Notes under the pieces: generated by a model | Seen by the model: only the letters and a program-made list of their open reading frames with translations | What the model was told of the DNA's origin: nothing | Database searches by the model: none | In this document: positions 7,625 through 15,013 of the stretch, piece by piece | How the letters are laid out: every line of letters begins with the position of its first letter | How positions within the stretch are numbered: position 1 is the first letter of the stretch | Translations under genes and position numbers: made by a program | DNA from: an uncultured Collinsella sp. | GTDB lineage: Bacteria; Actinomycetota; Coriobacteriia; Coriobacteriales; Coriobacteriaceae | Length of the DNA stretch: 34,210 bases | Direction of reading: 5' to 3' | Assembly: GCA_900754525.1 (NCBI GenBank) | Contig: CAAEDE010000047.1 | Span: 1 to 34,210, forward strand

Positions 7625-8053
7625 ATGTCCAACCAGGGCAAGAAGGTCAAGACCCATTATCGCGGCACGCTCGATGACGGCACGCAGTTCGATAGCTCCT
7701 ACGATCGCGGCGAGCCGCTGGAGTTCACCTGCGGCGCCGGTCAGATGATCAAGGGCTTCGACGCCGCTGTTGTCGACATGCAGGTGGGCGAGAAGAAGAC
7801 CGTGCACATTCCTGCCGCCGATGCCTACGGCGAGCACAATCCCGAGATGGTTATTACCTTCCCGGCCGAACAGGTTCCCAACATCGAGCGGATCGAGAAG
7901 GGCATGAAGCTTTTCCTGTCCACGCCGAGCGGTATGCCCGTTCCCGCCGTCGTCATTGACGTGACGCCCGAGGCCGTGACGCTCGATGCCAACCACGAGC
8001 TTGCCGGCAAGGACCTCAACTTTGATATCGAGCTCGTCGAGGTCGAGGGTTAG
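7625..8053 (+). CDS. FKBP-type peptidyl-prolyl isomerase, SlyD-like
   Basis: 142 residues. Prolyl isomerase and chaperone. The FKBP half-domains (YRGTLDDGTQFDSSYDRGEPLEFTCG and the C-terminal NHELAGKDLNFDIELVE) flank an insert-in-flap region (EMVITFPAEQVPN...), the SlyD arrangement. SlyD's His/Cys-rich nickel-binding tail is absent. A GGAGG SD lies close to the ATG at 7625. The UreE-like gene starts 3 bases after its stop. SlyD works with nickel-enzyme maturation proteins in other bacteria, so the pairing suggests a metal-handling role, but this is inference. Confidence 0.93.
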   Translation: MSNQGKKVKTHYRGTLDDGTQFDSSYDRGEPLEFTCGAGQMIKGFDAAVVDMQVGEKKTVHIPAADAYGEHNPEMVITFPAEQVPNIERIEKGMKLFLSTPSGMPVPAVVIDVTPEAVTLDANHELAGKDLNFDIELVEVEG

Positions 8054-8056
8054 AGC

Positions 8057-8635
8057 ATGCCTGAGCGCTTGGTTTCGACGACATGCTTGGGAAATCTCAA
8101 CGATCCGTCTTATGAACTTCTGCTTCGCCGGAAGCTGGGCGGCGTCTTTGAAGTTGACGAGCTACTGCTCGATTGGGACCAGGCTGATGTATGCGCGTTT
8201 GTGGGCGTGACGGAGCTGGGGCGCACGATCGATGTTCGGCTGGATACTGCCGACGGCGGTCGTTTTGTCGACGGCGACGTGCTCGCCGTCGACCGTTCGG
8301 GCGTGGTGCCCGTGGCGGTTGTCGTGCGCCTGCGCAGCGCCGAGGTTTATTTGGTCGAAGTTGACCGCATGGACCCGATTGCGCTCGCGCATGCGTTCTG
8401 GGAGATCGGCAACATGCATGCGCCGCTCTTCCGAGGCGACTCGGACGAGCATACCGTGCGCATGTATACGCCGGTGCAGCCTGTTTTGGGCCGCATGCTC
8501 CGGGGTGTCGAGGGTGTTCGGCTCTCGGTGGTCACACGCGAGCTCGATGCCAGCCGGCGCTTTGCGTCGAGTGCGGCGGAGGTCGTCGTGAGCATGGCTC
8601 CAGACTTTACCATCGTAAAAAAGGTGCGCGGCTAA
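8057..8635 (+). CDS. UreE-like protein (putative metallochaperone)
   Basis: 192 residues. The order of features matches UreE nickel chaperones: an N-terminal barrel with a GxxLxDGDxL-like motif (GRFVDGDVLAVDRSGVV), then the C-terminal ferredoxin-like half with DPIALAHAFWEIGNMHAPLFRGDSD. This corresponds to UreE's YHLGNRHVP, with H121 at the metal position. The D.VL..ML element is seen as VQPVLGRMLRGVEGV. UreE is usually about 150-160 residues and often ends in a His-rich tail, absent here. No urease or hydrogenase gene is in the window. The assignment comes from motif reading and should be confirmed by profile search. The gene is coupled to the slyD-like gene. Confidence 0.55.
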   Translation: MPERLVSTTCLGNLNDPSYELLLRRKLGGVFEVDELLLDWDQADVCAFVGVTELGRTIDVRLDTADGGRFVDGDVLAVDRSGVVPVAVVVRLRSAEVYLVEVDRMDPIALAHAFWEIGNMHAPLFRGDSDEHTVRMYTPVQPVLGRMLRGVEGVRLSVVTRELDASRRFASSAAEVVVSMAPDFTIVKKVRG

Positions 8636-8717
8636 GCGCGCGTATGCGCAAGATGGGCTTTGAGGGGCGACCAATCAAGGTCCGTCTTGCTGTTGATAGG
8701 AGGCTTTGGGGAAGCAT

Positions 8718-9515
8718 ATGGGTCTTGAGGGAATCAAACTGATTGCATGCGATTTGGACGGCACGTTGCTGCATCCGGGGGAGCGCGAGCTGCGTTCCGA
8801 GGCCTTTGAGCTTATCGATGAGCTGCATCGTCGCGGTATCGTGTTTATGCCGGCGAGTGGCCGTCAATATGCGAGCTTGCGCTACCTGTTTGCCCCGGTG
8901 GCCGATGAGCTCACCTATGTATGCGAAAACGGAACCCTGGTGATGAGCGAGGGGCGTGCCGTTGTCAAGCGCTCTATGGAGCGTAGCCTTGCTATGGCTA
9001 TCGCGAATGCCGTGGTTGCGTATCCCCATACCGACGTGACCCTTTCGTGTGAGGGGCACATCTACGCCATGAGCGGTAACGATGCGTTCGTCGACCATTT
9101 GCGCTATGTGGTCCACTGCGATGTGGCGGTGGTCGACCGTCCCGAGGACATCGACGAGGATGTCATTAAGATTGGCTTCCAGACGCCCGAGGTGGATTAT
9201 CCGGCAGCCCGGGAGTATTTCGAGCGCCTCTTTAGCGATCGTGTCGAAGTGATGACGTCGGGAACCGCATGGACGGACTTGATCGGTTTCGGTTCGGGCA
9301 AGGGCTCCGCGCTTGCCGATTACGGTCGTGCCCTGGGTATTTCGCCCGATGAGATGATGGCTTTTGGCGACAATGAGAACGATCGCGACATGCTCAACGT
9401 CGTGGGCCATCCCTATCTGATGGAGAGCTGCAACCCCACCATGCGTGGCGTCAACGACCGCGTCCGTTACGTGCGCACGGTCGAAGAAGAGCTGCGTCGT
9501 CTGCTCGCCGAGTAA
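8718..9515 (+). CDS. Cof-type HAD-superfamily phosphatase
   Basis: 265 residues. Cytoplasmic sugar-phosphate or flavin-phosphate phosphatase of the Cof (IIB cap) type. Motif I is CDLDGTLLH (nucleophile D12, acid D14), motif II ASGRQ, motif III lysine in GSGKGSAL, and motif IV GDNENDRDML. A TTG 12 bases upstream lies 2 bases from an AGGAGG. The ATG at 8718 is preferred because GGGGAA lies 4 bases before it and the core begins at once (GIKLIACDLDGT). Substrate cannot be predicted for this promiscuous family. Confidence 0.9.
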   Translation: MGLEGIKLIACDLDGTLLHPGERELRSEAFELIDELHRRGIVFMPASGRQYASLRYLFAPVADELTYVCENGTLVMSEGRAVVKRSMERSLAMAIANAVVAYPHTDVTLSCEGHIYAMSGNDAFVDHLRYVVHCDVAVVDRPEDIDEDVIKIGFQTPEVDYPAAREYFERLFSDRVEVMTSGTAWTDLIGFGSGKGSALADYGRALGISPDEMMAFGDNENDRDMLNVVGHPYLMESCNPTMRGVNDRVRYVRTVEEELRRLLAE

Positions 9516-9521
9516 GTTTTC

Positions 9522-9586
9522 GGGACATACCTAGAAATCTACATTTTGTTGCAGAGTGCGGAAAGGTGGATTTTAAGGCATGTTCC
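9522..9586. repeat. Imperfect inverted repeat between convergent genes
   Basis: Arms at about 9522-9543 and 9565-9586 are complementary at 16 of 22 positions, with some wobble pairs, around a 21-base centre. It fills the gap between the convergent HAD and Fur genes and may act as a bidirectional terminator. Its left arm contains GGGACATA, also present in the hairpin at 3217-3300, which hints at related intergenic repeats. Confidence 0.45.
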
Positions 9587-9592
9587 AAACGT

Positions 9593-9973
9593 CTACCGGC
9601 AATCGGGGCAGAGACCCTCGAAGATGGTGTAGTGCGACGTGACGTGCCAGCCGATTTGCTCGGATGCTTTGGCGTCGAGCTGTGCATCGAAGGGGAGTGG
9701 TACGTCGATGACGCGGCTGCACGAGGTGCAGATGATATGCGCATGCGGCTCGACGGTGCGATCGAAGCGGCTGCCGCCCGGCGTCTTGATGGAGAGGATT
9801 TCGCCGGCGTCGGCCAAGAGATTGAGATTGCGGTAGACCGTACCGCGGCTGATTTTGTCATCCTGCGCGCGCACGACGTTGTAGATTTCGTCGGCGGTGG
9901 GATGGTTATAGCTTTGGCGCACGGCGTCAAGAACCAGCTTTCGCTGCTTGGTATTCCTTCTTTGCACCGCCAT
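9593..9973 (-). CDS. Fur-family regulator, PerR-like
   Basis: 126 residues. Winged-helix repressor (residues 5-70, recognition helix near SRGTVYRNLNLL) with a C-terminal dimerisation domain. The structural zinc is held by C82/C85 (CTSC) and C122/C125 (CPDC). Five residues match the regulatory metal ligands of Bacillus PerR in identity and near-exact spacing: H24, D71, H77, H79 and D90 (for H37, D85, H91, H93, D104). The aspartate at the D85 position favours peroxide sensing by iron-catalysed histidine oxidation over iron sensing. The ATG follows a GAGGCG SD. No peroxide-defence gene lies next to it. Confidence 0.88.
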   Translation of the reverse strand: MAVQRRNTKQRKLVLDAVRQSYNHPTADEIYNVVRAQDDKISRGTVYRNLNLLADAGEILSIKTPGGSRFDRTVEPHAHIICTSCSRVIDVPLPFDAQLDAKASEQIGWHVTSHYTIFEGLCPDCR

Positions 9974-10034
9974 GCGCCTCGCCTCTTTTCTATTAACGGT
10001 CGTAGGTAAATGATACCGTATTTAGCACACAATA

Positions 10035-10445
10035 CTAATAATGAGGAGTGAAACCGTCTTCATTGGCAAGTGGGGCTCGGGCCTGGGCATCTACGAGGCG
10101 AAAACGCGTTCCCATGCGCTCGTAGGAGGCATGAAGCGCCTCGAGATGAGATAGGACGTTTGCCGGAGCTCCCTGTATCTCCATCTCGACTGAGCCGTCT
10201 TCCATGTTACGCACCCAGCCGGTGAGTGCGCGTGCCTGTGCGAGGTTGGTGTTGGTAAAGCGAAAACCAACGCCTTGGACTTGCCCCGCCCAGCGCAGGA
10301 AATAGCGCAGGGGAGTGTCTTGAGTGGCCTCGTCGCTTGCGAGTACGGTAAGCCTGCGGCGCAGCTCGAGCTCGACGTTTGATGGTTTTTGAGGCTCTCG
10401 ACTGCCGCCGGTGACGCTGGAGAAGAACGTATCGAAGAGGCCCAT
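10035..10445 (-). CDS. Acylphosphatase-domain protein with N-terminal extension
   Basis: 136 residues. Residues 46-136 form an acylphosphatase domain: WAGQVQGVGFRF holds the phosphate loop and R62, and GWVRNMEDGSVE holds N80, the two catalytic residues. Free acylphosphatases are about 90-100 residues, so the first 45 (MGLFDTFFSSVTGG...) are extra and unrecognised. The ATG lies 2 bases past the stop of the oxidoreductase gene, so it is probably read by coupled translation. Its SD is weak. Cytoplasmic; natural substrate unclear. Confidence 0.85.
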   Translation of the reverse strand: MGLFDTFFSSVTGGSREPQKPSNVELELRRRLTVLASDEATQDTPLRYFLRWAGQVQGVGFRFTNTNLAQARALTGWVRNMEDGSVEMEIQGAPANVLSHLEALHASYERMGTRFRLVDAQARAPLANEDGFTPHY

Positions 10446-10447
10446 AG

Positions 10448-11554
10448 CTATGCCTGCTTGCCTGCGTCGGCTGGGAAGGTTATGCCGGCCTGCTGGCGCA
10501 CGGCATCCATGATGCGCAGTGAGACGAGTGTGACATCGCGGTAGTGGCCAAGCTCGTGGCGTCCCGCCGGGGTCTCCCAAATCTCTTCCTTAACGTTATC
10601 GATGCCGCCGATGGCGGTGATAAAGTCTGTGAGTTCGTATTCCATAGTGTTGCTCGATTTGGGCAGGTCGAGCACGCGGCCGTTGTCTCCCTGTTCGCGC
10701 GGTGCCTCGGTCGCCGAGCCGCGTACGACGTCGCCGCGATAGTCGATGCGGACGTTGCGGGGCGTGGACAGATGGTCGATCTGGATAGTGCCACGCTCGC
10801 CTTCGATCTGCGAGGGCAGCAGGTCGTTCGTAATTTTGGAGTGCGCGAGCTCGACGGAGATACGGCCACCGCCGTAGCTGGCGAGGATGGAACCGCAGCC
10901 ATCGATGGGGCCGTGCGTGAGCTGTCGCGTGGTGGGATCGAGCAGAGTGGTCATGCTCGTAAGGCCGGAGGGCATGCCAAAGATCTCGACCATGGGCTCG
11001 ACGGTATAGACGCCAATGTCCATGAGGGAACCCGATGCCATATTGCAGTCGAAGATATTGGTGGCGCGTCCCGCGAGAATCTCGTTGTAGCGCGAGGAAT
11101 ACTTGCCAAAGCGCAATGAGGCGCGGCGGATGGGGGCGATCTCGCCCAGGGCGTCCTCGATGGCGTGGAAGGCGGGATCGTGGAGGGGACGCATGGCCTC
11201 GAGGGCCACGACACCTGCTGCCTCGGCAGCGCGGAAGACTTCCAGCGCCTGCGCTTCGGTGGCGCAGAAGGGTTTCTCGACGATGACGTGCTTGCCACCG
11301 GCGATGCAGGCAAGGGCCTGCTCGTAGTGGAGCGCATTGGGGCTGCCGATGTAGACGGCGTCGACGTCGTCGGCGGACGCAAGCTCGTCAAGTGCGGTGA
11401 AGTTACGCTCGCCGCCGTGTTCGGCGGTAAAGGCGGCGCCGCGCTCGGCATCGCGCGAGAGCGTGCCCACAAACGCGGCTTGGTCGTTGGCGTTGACGAC
11501 CTGGATAAAGTTGTCGGAAATCATGGATGTGCCGATGGTCGCTATACGCAGCAT
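10448..11554 (-). CDS. Gfo/Idh/MocA-family oxidoreductase
   Basis: 368 residues. NAD(P)-dependent dehydrogenase of sugar or polyol substrates. The Rossmann domain is residues 1-125 (IATIGTSMISDNFI, then AVYIGSPNALHYEQA) with the family lysine in VEKPF. The C-terminal alpha/beta domain has the usual MASGSLMDIGVYTVEPM segment. A GAGGGGG SD precedes the ATG. It is first in a two-gene unit with the acylphosphatase. The substrate cannot be told from sequence. A second, distantly similar member is at 18959-19978. Confidence 0.9.
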   Translation of the reverse strand: MLRIATIGTSMISDNFIQVVNANDQAAFVGTLSRDAERGAAFTAEHGGERNFTALDELASADDVDAVYIGSPNALHYEQALACIAGGKHVIVEKPFCATEAQALEVFRAAEAAGVVALEAMRPLHDPAFHAIEDALGEIAPIRRASLRFGKYSSRYNEILAGRATNIFDCNMASGSLMDIGVYTVEPMVEIFGMPSGLTSMTTLLDPTTRQLTHGPIDGCGSILASYGGGRISVELAHSKITNDLLPSQIEGERGTIQIDHLSTPRNVRIDYRGDVVRGSATEAPREQGDNGRVLDLPKSSNTMEYELTDFITAIGGIDNVKEEIWETPAGRHELGHYRDVTLVSLRIMDAVRQQAGITFPADAGKQA

Positions 11555-11629
11555 GTATCCCCCTCGTGCCGTTCGGTTTACAGGATGAGTGTAGCGCGAG
11601 GGGGCAGGAAATAGCGTGCGAAAACGCCG

Positions 11630-12115
11630 TTACAGGTCGCTCTCGTTAAAGCCGGTGTCGATATCGAGGTTACTGCCGTCGGCCGCCGTGGTGGCGAGCT
11701 CATCGCAGCGCTCGTTGAGCTCGTGGCCGGCGTGACCCTTAACCCAGATGAACTCCACCTTATGCTTGCTTTTGGCGGCAAGCAGGCGCTCCCACAGGTC
11801 GCGGTTCTTAACGGGCTGCTTGTTGGCAGTTTTCCACCCGCGCTTTTTCCAGCCGTCGATCCAGTGTTTATTGAAAGCGTTGACGACGTACTGCGAATCG
11901 GAATGGACCTCGACCTCGCAGGGGCGGTTGAGCGCCTCGAGCGCCACGATGACCGCCATGAGTTCCATGCGGTTGTTGGTAGTCTTGGCGTAGCCGCGCG
12001 AAAGCTCGGAGGTGAAGGTCTTGCCGGCGGGGTTGGTGTATTTGAGCACGGCGCCGTAGCCGCCGCGTCCCGGATTTGATCGGGCCGAGCCGTCGGTGTA
12101 GATGATGACCTTCAC
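11630..12115 (-). CDS. rnhA: Ribonuclease HI
   Basis: 161 residues. Cuts RNA in RNA:DNA hybrids, for example R-loops and lagging-strand primers. Active-site acids D8 (YTDGSARSNPG), E51 (NNRMELMAV), D73 (HSDSQYV) and D138 (NERCDELA), plus H128 (VKGHAGH), are all present. The basic protrusion (WIDGWKKRGWKT) is present. The start is the GTG at 12115, which has an AAAGGAAG SD and gives the normal N terminus (KVIIYTDGS). The frame is open 17 codons further upstream without support. Confidence 0.96.
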   Translation of the reverse strand: MKVIIYTDGSARSNPGRGGYGAVLKYTNPAGKTFTSELSRGYAKTTNNRMELMAVIVALEALNRPCEVEVHSDSQYVVNAFNKHWIDGWKKRGWKTANKQPVKNRDLWERLLAAKSKHKVEFIWVKGHAGHELNERCDELATTAADGSNLDIDTGFNESDL

Positions 12116-12214
12116 GGGCTTCCTTTCGTTGGGTACGTTTCGTGTGAGTGACCATTGTAGCGCCATGCCCGCCGGGGGCTAACAATCTACGATTTCTACC
12201 CCGTCTTCCGACAG

Positions 12215-13117
12215 TTAGTTGGCATGGATGATGCGGTTGAGCTCGTCGAGGTATTGCTGCAAGAGGGGAGAGGGCTTGCGCTCGTCGTGCATGATATAGC
12301 CTACGTGCATCGTTGGGGCGTCTGCTAACGGGATCGATGCCATACCCCATTGCATTTCATTGGAGAGGACACCGGTCGACAGGGTGTAGCCGTTCGACGT
12401 GATAAGTAAGTTAGTAAGTGTTCCGCGGTCCGAGATTCGTATGTTGCGGTCGCAAGGGATATAGCTAAAAGGTTCCTCGGCGTAATAGAAGGAGTTCGAG
12501 GCGCCTTGCTCAAAGCTGTAGCGCGTATAGGGTGTAAGGTCGGCAAGGGACAGCTGTGGGCGGCGTGCGAGCGGGTGGCGCTCGCTAACGAAGACGTGGA
12601 CCGTCGCGTCGAAGAGGGGATGGAAGCTTGCGCGGGCATCGGCGAAGGCCTTCTGCAGAACGCGGGCGTTAAAGTCATCCAGATACAGAATGCCGATATC
12701 GCTGCGAAATGCGCGGACGTCATCGATGATCTGCGATGTGGTGGTCTCGCGCATGATGAACTCGAACTTGTCGTCCCGGCAGCGCTCGACGACGTTGACG
12801 AAGGCCTCGACCGAAAAGGCGTAATGCTGGGCCGAGATGGCAAGGCGCGCCTGGGGCGTGCCGCCGTCCTCGTAGCGGGCCTCGAGCATATCGGCCTGCT
12901 CTACGACTTGACGCGCATAGCCCAAAAGCTCGGTGCCGTCGTTGGTGAGCGTGACGCCGCGGCTGGAGCGCGTAAAGATCTCCAGGTGGAGCTCCTGTTC
13001 CAGGCTTTTGACGGCGTTTGAGATGTTGGACTGAGCGGTATAGAGGCGCTGAGCTGCGGCGTTAATTGAGCCGGACTCTGCCACGGCAATCAGAAAACGA
13101 AGCTGCTGAAGGGTCAT
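12215..13117 (-). CDS. LysR-family transcriptional regulator
   Basis: 300 residues. An N-terminal helix-turn-helix (about 1-60, LQQLRFLIAVAESGSINAAAQRLYTAQSNISNAVKSLEQEL) is followed by a periplasmic-binding-protein-like effector domain. An ATG 9 bases upstream directly abuts the GAAAGG SD, so the ATG at 13117, spaced 9 bases from it, is the better start. It is divergent from the O-acetylhomoserine sulfhydrylase gene, the classic LysR arrangement, so it may control that gene in response to a sulphur or methionine metabolite. The effector is not known. Confidence 0.93.
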   Translation of the reverse strand: MTLQQLRFLIAVAESGSINAAAQRLYTAQSNISNAVKSLEQELHLEIFTRSSRGVTLTNDGTELLGYARQVVEQADMLEARYEDGGTPQARLAISAQHYAFSVEAFVNVVERCRDDKFEFIMRETTTSQIIDDVRAFRSDIGILYLDDFNARVLQKAFADARASFHPLFDATVHVFVSERHPLARRPQLSLADLTPYTRYSFEQGASNSFYYAEEPFSYIPCDRNIRISDRGTLTNLLITSNGYTLSTGVLSNEMQWGMASIPLADAPTMHVGYIMHDERKPSPLLQQYLDELNRIIHAN

Positions 13118-13138
13118 CGACGTCATCCTTTCGATTGC

Positions 13139-13155
13139 TATCTATAAAACAGATA
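13139..13155. promoter_or_regulatory. Candidate LysR operator
   Basis: TATCT-N7-AGATA is a perfect 5-bp-arm palindrome, extended by one more base pair. Its size is that of a LysR T-N11-A box. It lies 21 bases before the lysR start and 23 bases upstream of the -35 of the divergent gene, where an activating LysR protein normally sits. A second palindrome, GAGC-N8-GCTC, lies in the promoter spacer at 13184-13199. Confidence 0.5.
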
Positions 13156-13177
13156 ACAGGTTAGCGCTTTTAAGTGA

Positions 13178-13206
13178 TTGACCGAGCGAAACAATGCTCG
13201 TACTAT
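13178..13206 (+). promoter_or_regulatory. Sigma70-type promoter of the sulfhydrylase gene
   Basis: TTGACC (13178-13183), a 17-bp spacer, and TACTAT (13201-13206). Predicted transcription starts near 13213, leaving a leader of about 178 bases before the start codon. Confidence 0.7.
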
Positions 13207-13223
13207 TCAAAACACACAAAGGC

Positions 13224-13335
13224 GGTAGGTAATTAAACCGACCACGGAACCGGGATGCGAAAGGAGGCCCGCGTATGAATTGCTTACCAAGACGAATGCC
13301 GGGCTCCTGTTTGCGCCCGTCGGCGTGATCAGGAG
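13224..13335 (+). ncRNA. Structured 5' leader, candidate cis-regulatory RNA
   Basis: Two parts. An 11-bp stem (13224-13234 with 13278-13288, two G-U pairs) closes a 43-base domain holding a CCG/CGG hairpin (13238-13247) and a possible CGGG/CCCG helix (13251-13254 with 13268-13271), like a riboswitch aptamer. Fifteen bases later a long hairpin (13304-13335: CTCCTG/CAGGAG outside, CGCC/GGCG inside) could be the expression platform, although no T run follows. It lies between a good promoter and a sulphur-assimilation gene. It does not show the SAM-I core or a T-box motif. Ligand and function are unknown. Confidence 0.5.
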
Positions 13336-13390
13336 ACAGCGACTTACTTCTCTCTAATTTATTTACTTTTGTTCGATCAAGGAGATCATC

Positions 13391-14701
13391 ATGAGCCAGT
13401 TCATCAACAACCCCGAGCACACCTTTGGTTTCGATACCCTGCAGCTGCACGTTGGCCAGGAGAGCGCCGATCCTGCATCCGACTCCCGTGCCGTGCCTAT
13501 CTACCAGACCACGAGCTATGTGTTCCGCAATTCCCAGCACGCCGCCGACCGCTTTGGTCTTGCCGACGCCGGTAACATCTATGGCCGTCTGACCAACTCC
13601 ACCCAGGGCGTCTTCGAGGACCGTATCGCCGCACTCGAGGGTGGCGTGGCAGGTCTTGCCGTCGCCTCTGGCGCTGCTGCCATCACCTATACCCTGCAGG
13701 CTCTTGCCCAGGCCGGTGACCACGTGGTGGCTCAGAAGACCATTTACGGTGGCTCCTACAACCTGCTGGAGCATACGCTCTCCCAGTTTGGCGTCGAGAC
13801 CACGTTTGTCGATGCCCATAACCTGGAAGAGGTTGAGGGTGCCATCAGGGACAACACCACGGTCATCTATCTCGAGACGCTCGGCAACCCCAACTCCGAC
13901 ATCCCCAACATCGACGCCATCTCCGAGATCGCCAAGAAGCACGGTCTGCCGGTTGTCGTCGACAACACCTTCGGCACCCCGTATCTGTTCCGTCCGCTGG
14001 AGCATGGTGCCAACATCGTCGTTCACTCCGCAACCAAGTTTATCGGCGGCCACGGCACCTCGCTGGGCGGTGTGATCGTCGACGGCGGTAACTTCGATTG
14101 GAAGGCGAGTGGCAAGTACGCCCAGATCGCTGAGCCCAACCCCTCCTACCACGGTGTTTCGTTTGCCGAGGCTGCCGGTCCCGCCGCCTTCGCGACCTAT
14201 GTCCGCGCTATCTTGCTGCGTGACGAGGGCGCCTGCATCAGCCCGTTCAACGCCTGGGTCCTGCTCCAGGGCACCGAGACTCTGTCGCTGCGCGTTGACC
14301 GTCATGTCGAGAACACCAAGAAGGTCGTTGAGTTCCTGGTTGGTGACAGCCACGTCGCCAAGGTGAACCACCCGAGCCTGTCTGAGCACCCCGATCACGA
14401 GCTCTATCAGAAGTACTTCCCCAACGGTGGTGCCTCGATCTTTACCTTTGAGATTAAGGGTGGCCAGGAGGCAGCTTGGAAGTTCATCGATCATCTGCAG
14501 GTGTTCTCGCTGCTCGCCAACGTGGCCGACGTCAAGTCGCTCGTCGTGCACCCGGCTACCACCACGCACTCCCAGCTCTCTGCCGAGGAGCTCGCCGAGC
14601 AGAACATCACGCCCTCCACGATCCGTCTTTCCATCGGTACCGAGAACGCCGAGGATATCATTTGGGATCTGAAGCAGGCCTTCGCCGCGCTGGACGAGTA
14701 A
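13391..14701 (+). CDS. metY: O-acetylhomoserine sulfhydrylase (aminocarboxypropyltransferase)
   Basis: 436 residues. PLP enzyme of the Cys/Met metabolism family that makes homocysteine from O-acetylhomoserine and sulfide (direct sulfhydrylation), or uses methanethiol. The length of about 430 and the insert after the PLP lysine fit MetY rather than the shorter MetB/MetC. The PLP Schiff-base lysine is K216 (VVHSATKFIGGHG); the phosphate-binding GAAAI and substrate-loop YxRxxNPT-type segment (IYGRLTNSTQ) are visible. SD AAGGAG. Control is probably by the divergent LysR protein and the structured leader. A strong terminator follows. Confidence 0.95.
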   Translation: MSQFINNPEHTFGFDTLQLHVGQESADPASDSRAVPIYQTTSYVFRNSQHAADRFGLADAGNIYGRLTNSTQGVFEDRIAALEGGVAGLAVASGAAAITYTLQALAQAGDHVVAQKTIYGGSYNLLEHTLSQFGVETTFVDAHNLEEVEGAIRDNTTVIYLETLGNPNSDIPNIDAISEIAKKHGLPVVVDNTFGTPYLFRPLEHGANIVVHSATKFIGGHGTSLGGVIVDGGNFDWKASGKYAQIAEPNPSYHGVSFAEAAGPAAFATYVRAILLRDEGACISPFNAWVLLQGTETLSLRVDRHVENTKKVVEFLVGDSHVAKVNHPSLSEHPDHELYQKYFPNGGASIFTFEIKGGQEAAWKFIDHLQVFSLLANVADVKSLVVHPATTTHSQLSAEELAEQNITPSTIRLSIGTENAEDIIWDLKQAFAALDE

Positions 14702-14761
14702 GGCGACTTGTGCAAGGACCCCTTGCGACTCGATAGGTATAACTGCATAAAATGCCTGCTC

Positions 14762-14802
14762 AAGGCGCCTGTGCGAACAATGGTTGCACAGGCGCCTTTT
14801 TT
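14762..14802 (+). terminator. Rho-independent terminator of metY
   Basis: A perfect 13-bp stem (14762-14774 with 14786-14798, centred on GGCGCCTGTGC) has an 11-base loop and runs into six T residues. Confidence 0.93.
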
Positions 14803-14855
14803 GCATAGAGAGGGCGCAAAAACAGGGTTTTTGACACGCTTTATGCATTCGAGTT

Positions 14856-14919
14856 GTGGAAAACTCCTGTTGAGAGGATGTGAGTTTTACGCAATTGACG
14901 TGCGCCTTTTGAGTAAAAC
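14856..14919 (+). promoter_or_regulatory. Leader with mutually exclusive hairpins
   Basis: GAGTTTTAC (14882-14890) can pair upstream with AAAACTC (14860-14866) or downstream with GTAAAAC (14913-14919), but not both. The segment lies 95-160 bases before the secreted-protein gene. A possible -10 (TACTAT, 14943-14948) would put the start point after it, so it may be DNA-level symmetry rather than an RNA switch. The rest of 14803-15013 shows no gene. Confidence 0.3.
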
Positions 14920-15013
14920 CGCAGGTCGCGATTTGCTCGGGGTACTATGCAGCGCAATCGAATCACACGCAGCTCAAACGCAGCAAAAACGCACTACGGA
15001 GGTTTCCAGCTAC

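Noticed and set aside
8057..8635. True UreE of a urease operon
   Set aside because: No ureABC, ureFGD or nickel transporter genes in the window and no His-rich tail; kept as UreE-like only.
13224..13335. SAM-I riboswitch or T-box before metY
   Set aside because: The leader folds well, but the SAM-I core and the T-box AGGGTGGNACCGCG motif are not seen.
13142..14848. Minus-strand open frame of 568 codons opposite metY
   Set aside because: Antisense to a clear PLP enzyme, spans its terminator and promoter, and has no family features.
14803..15013. c-di-AMP (ydaO) riboswitch before the secreted protein
   Set aside because: Such switches often precede cell-wall protein genes, but I could not find the conserved ydaO core here.
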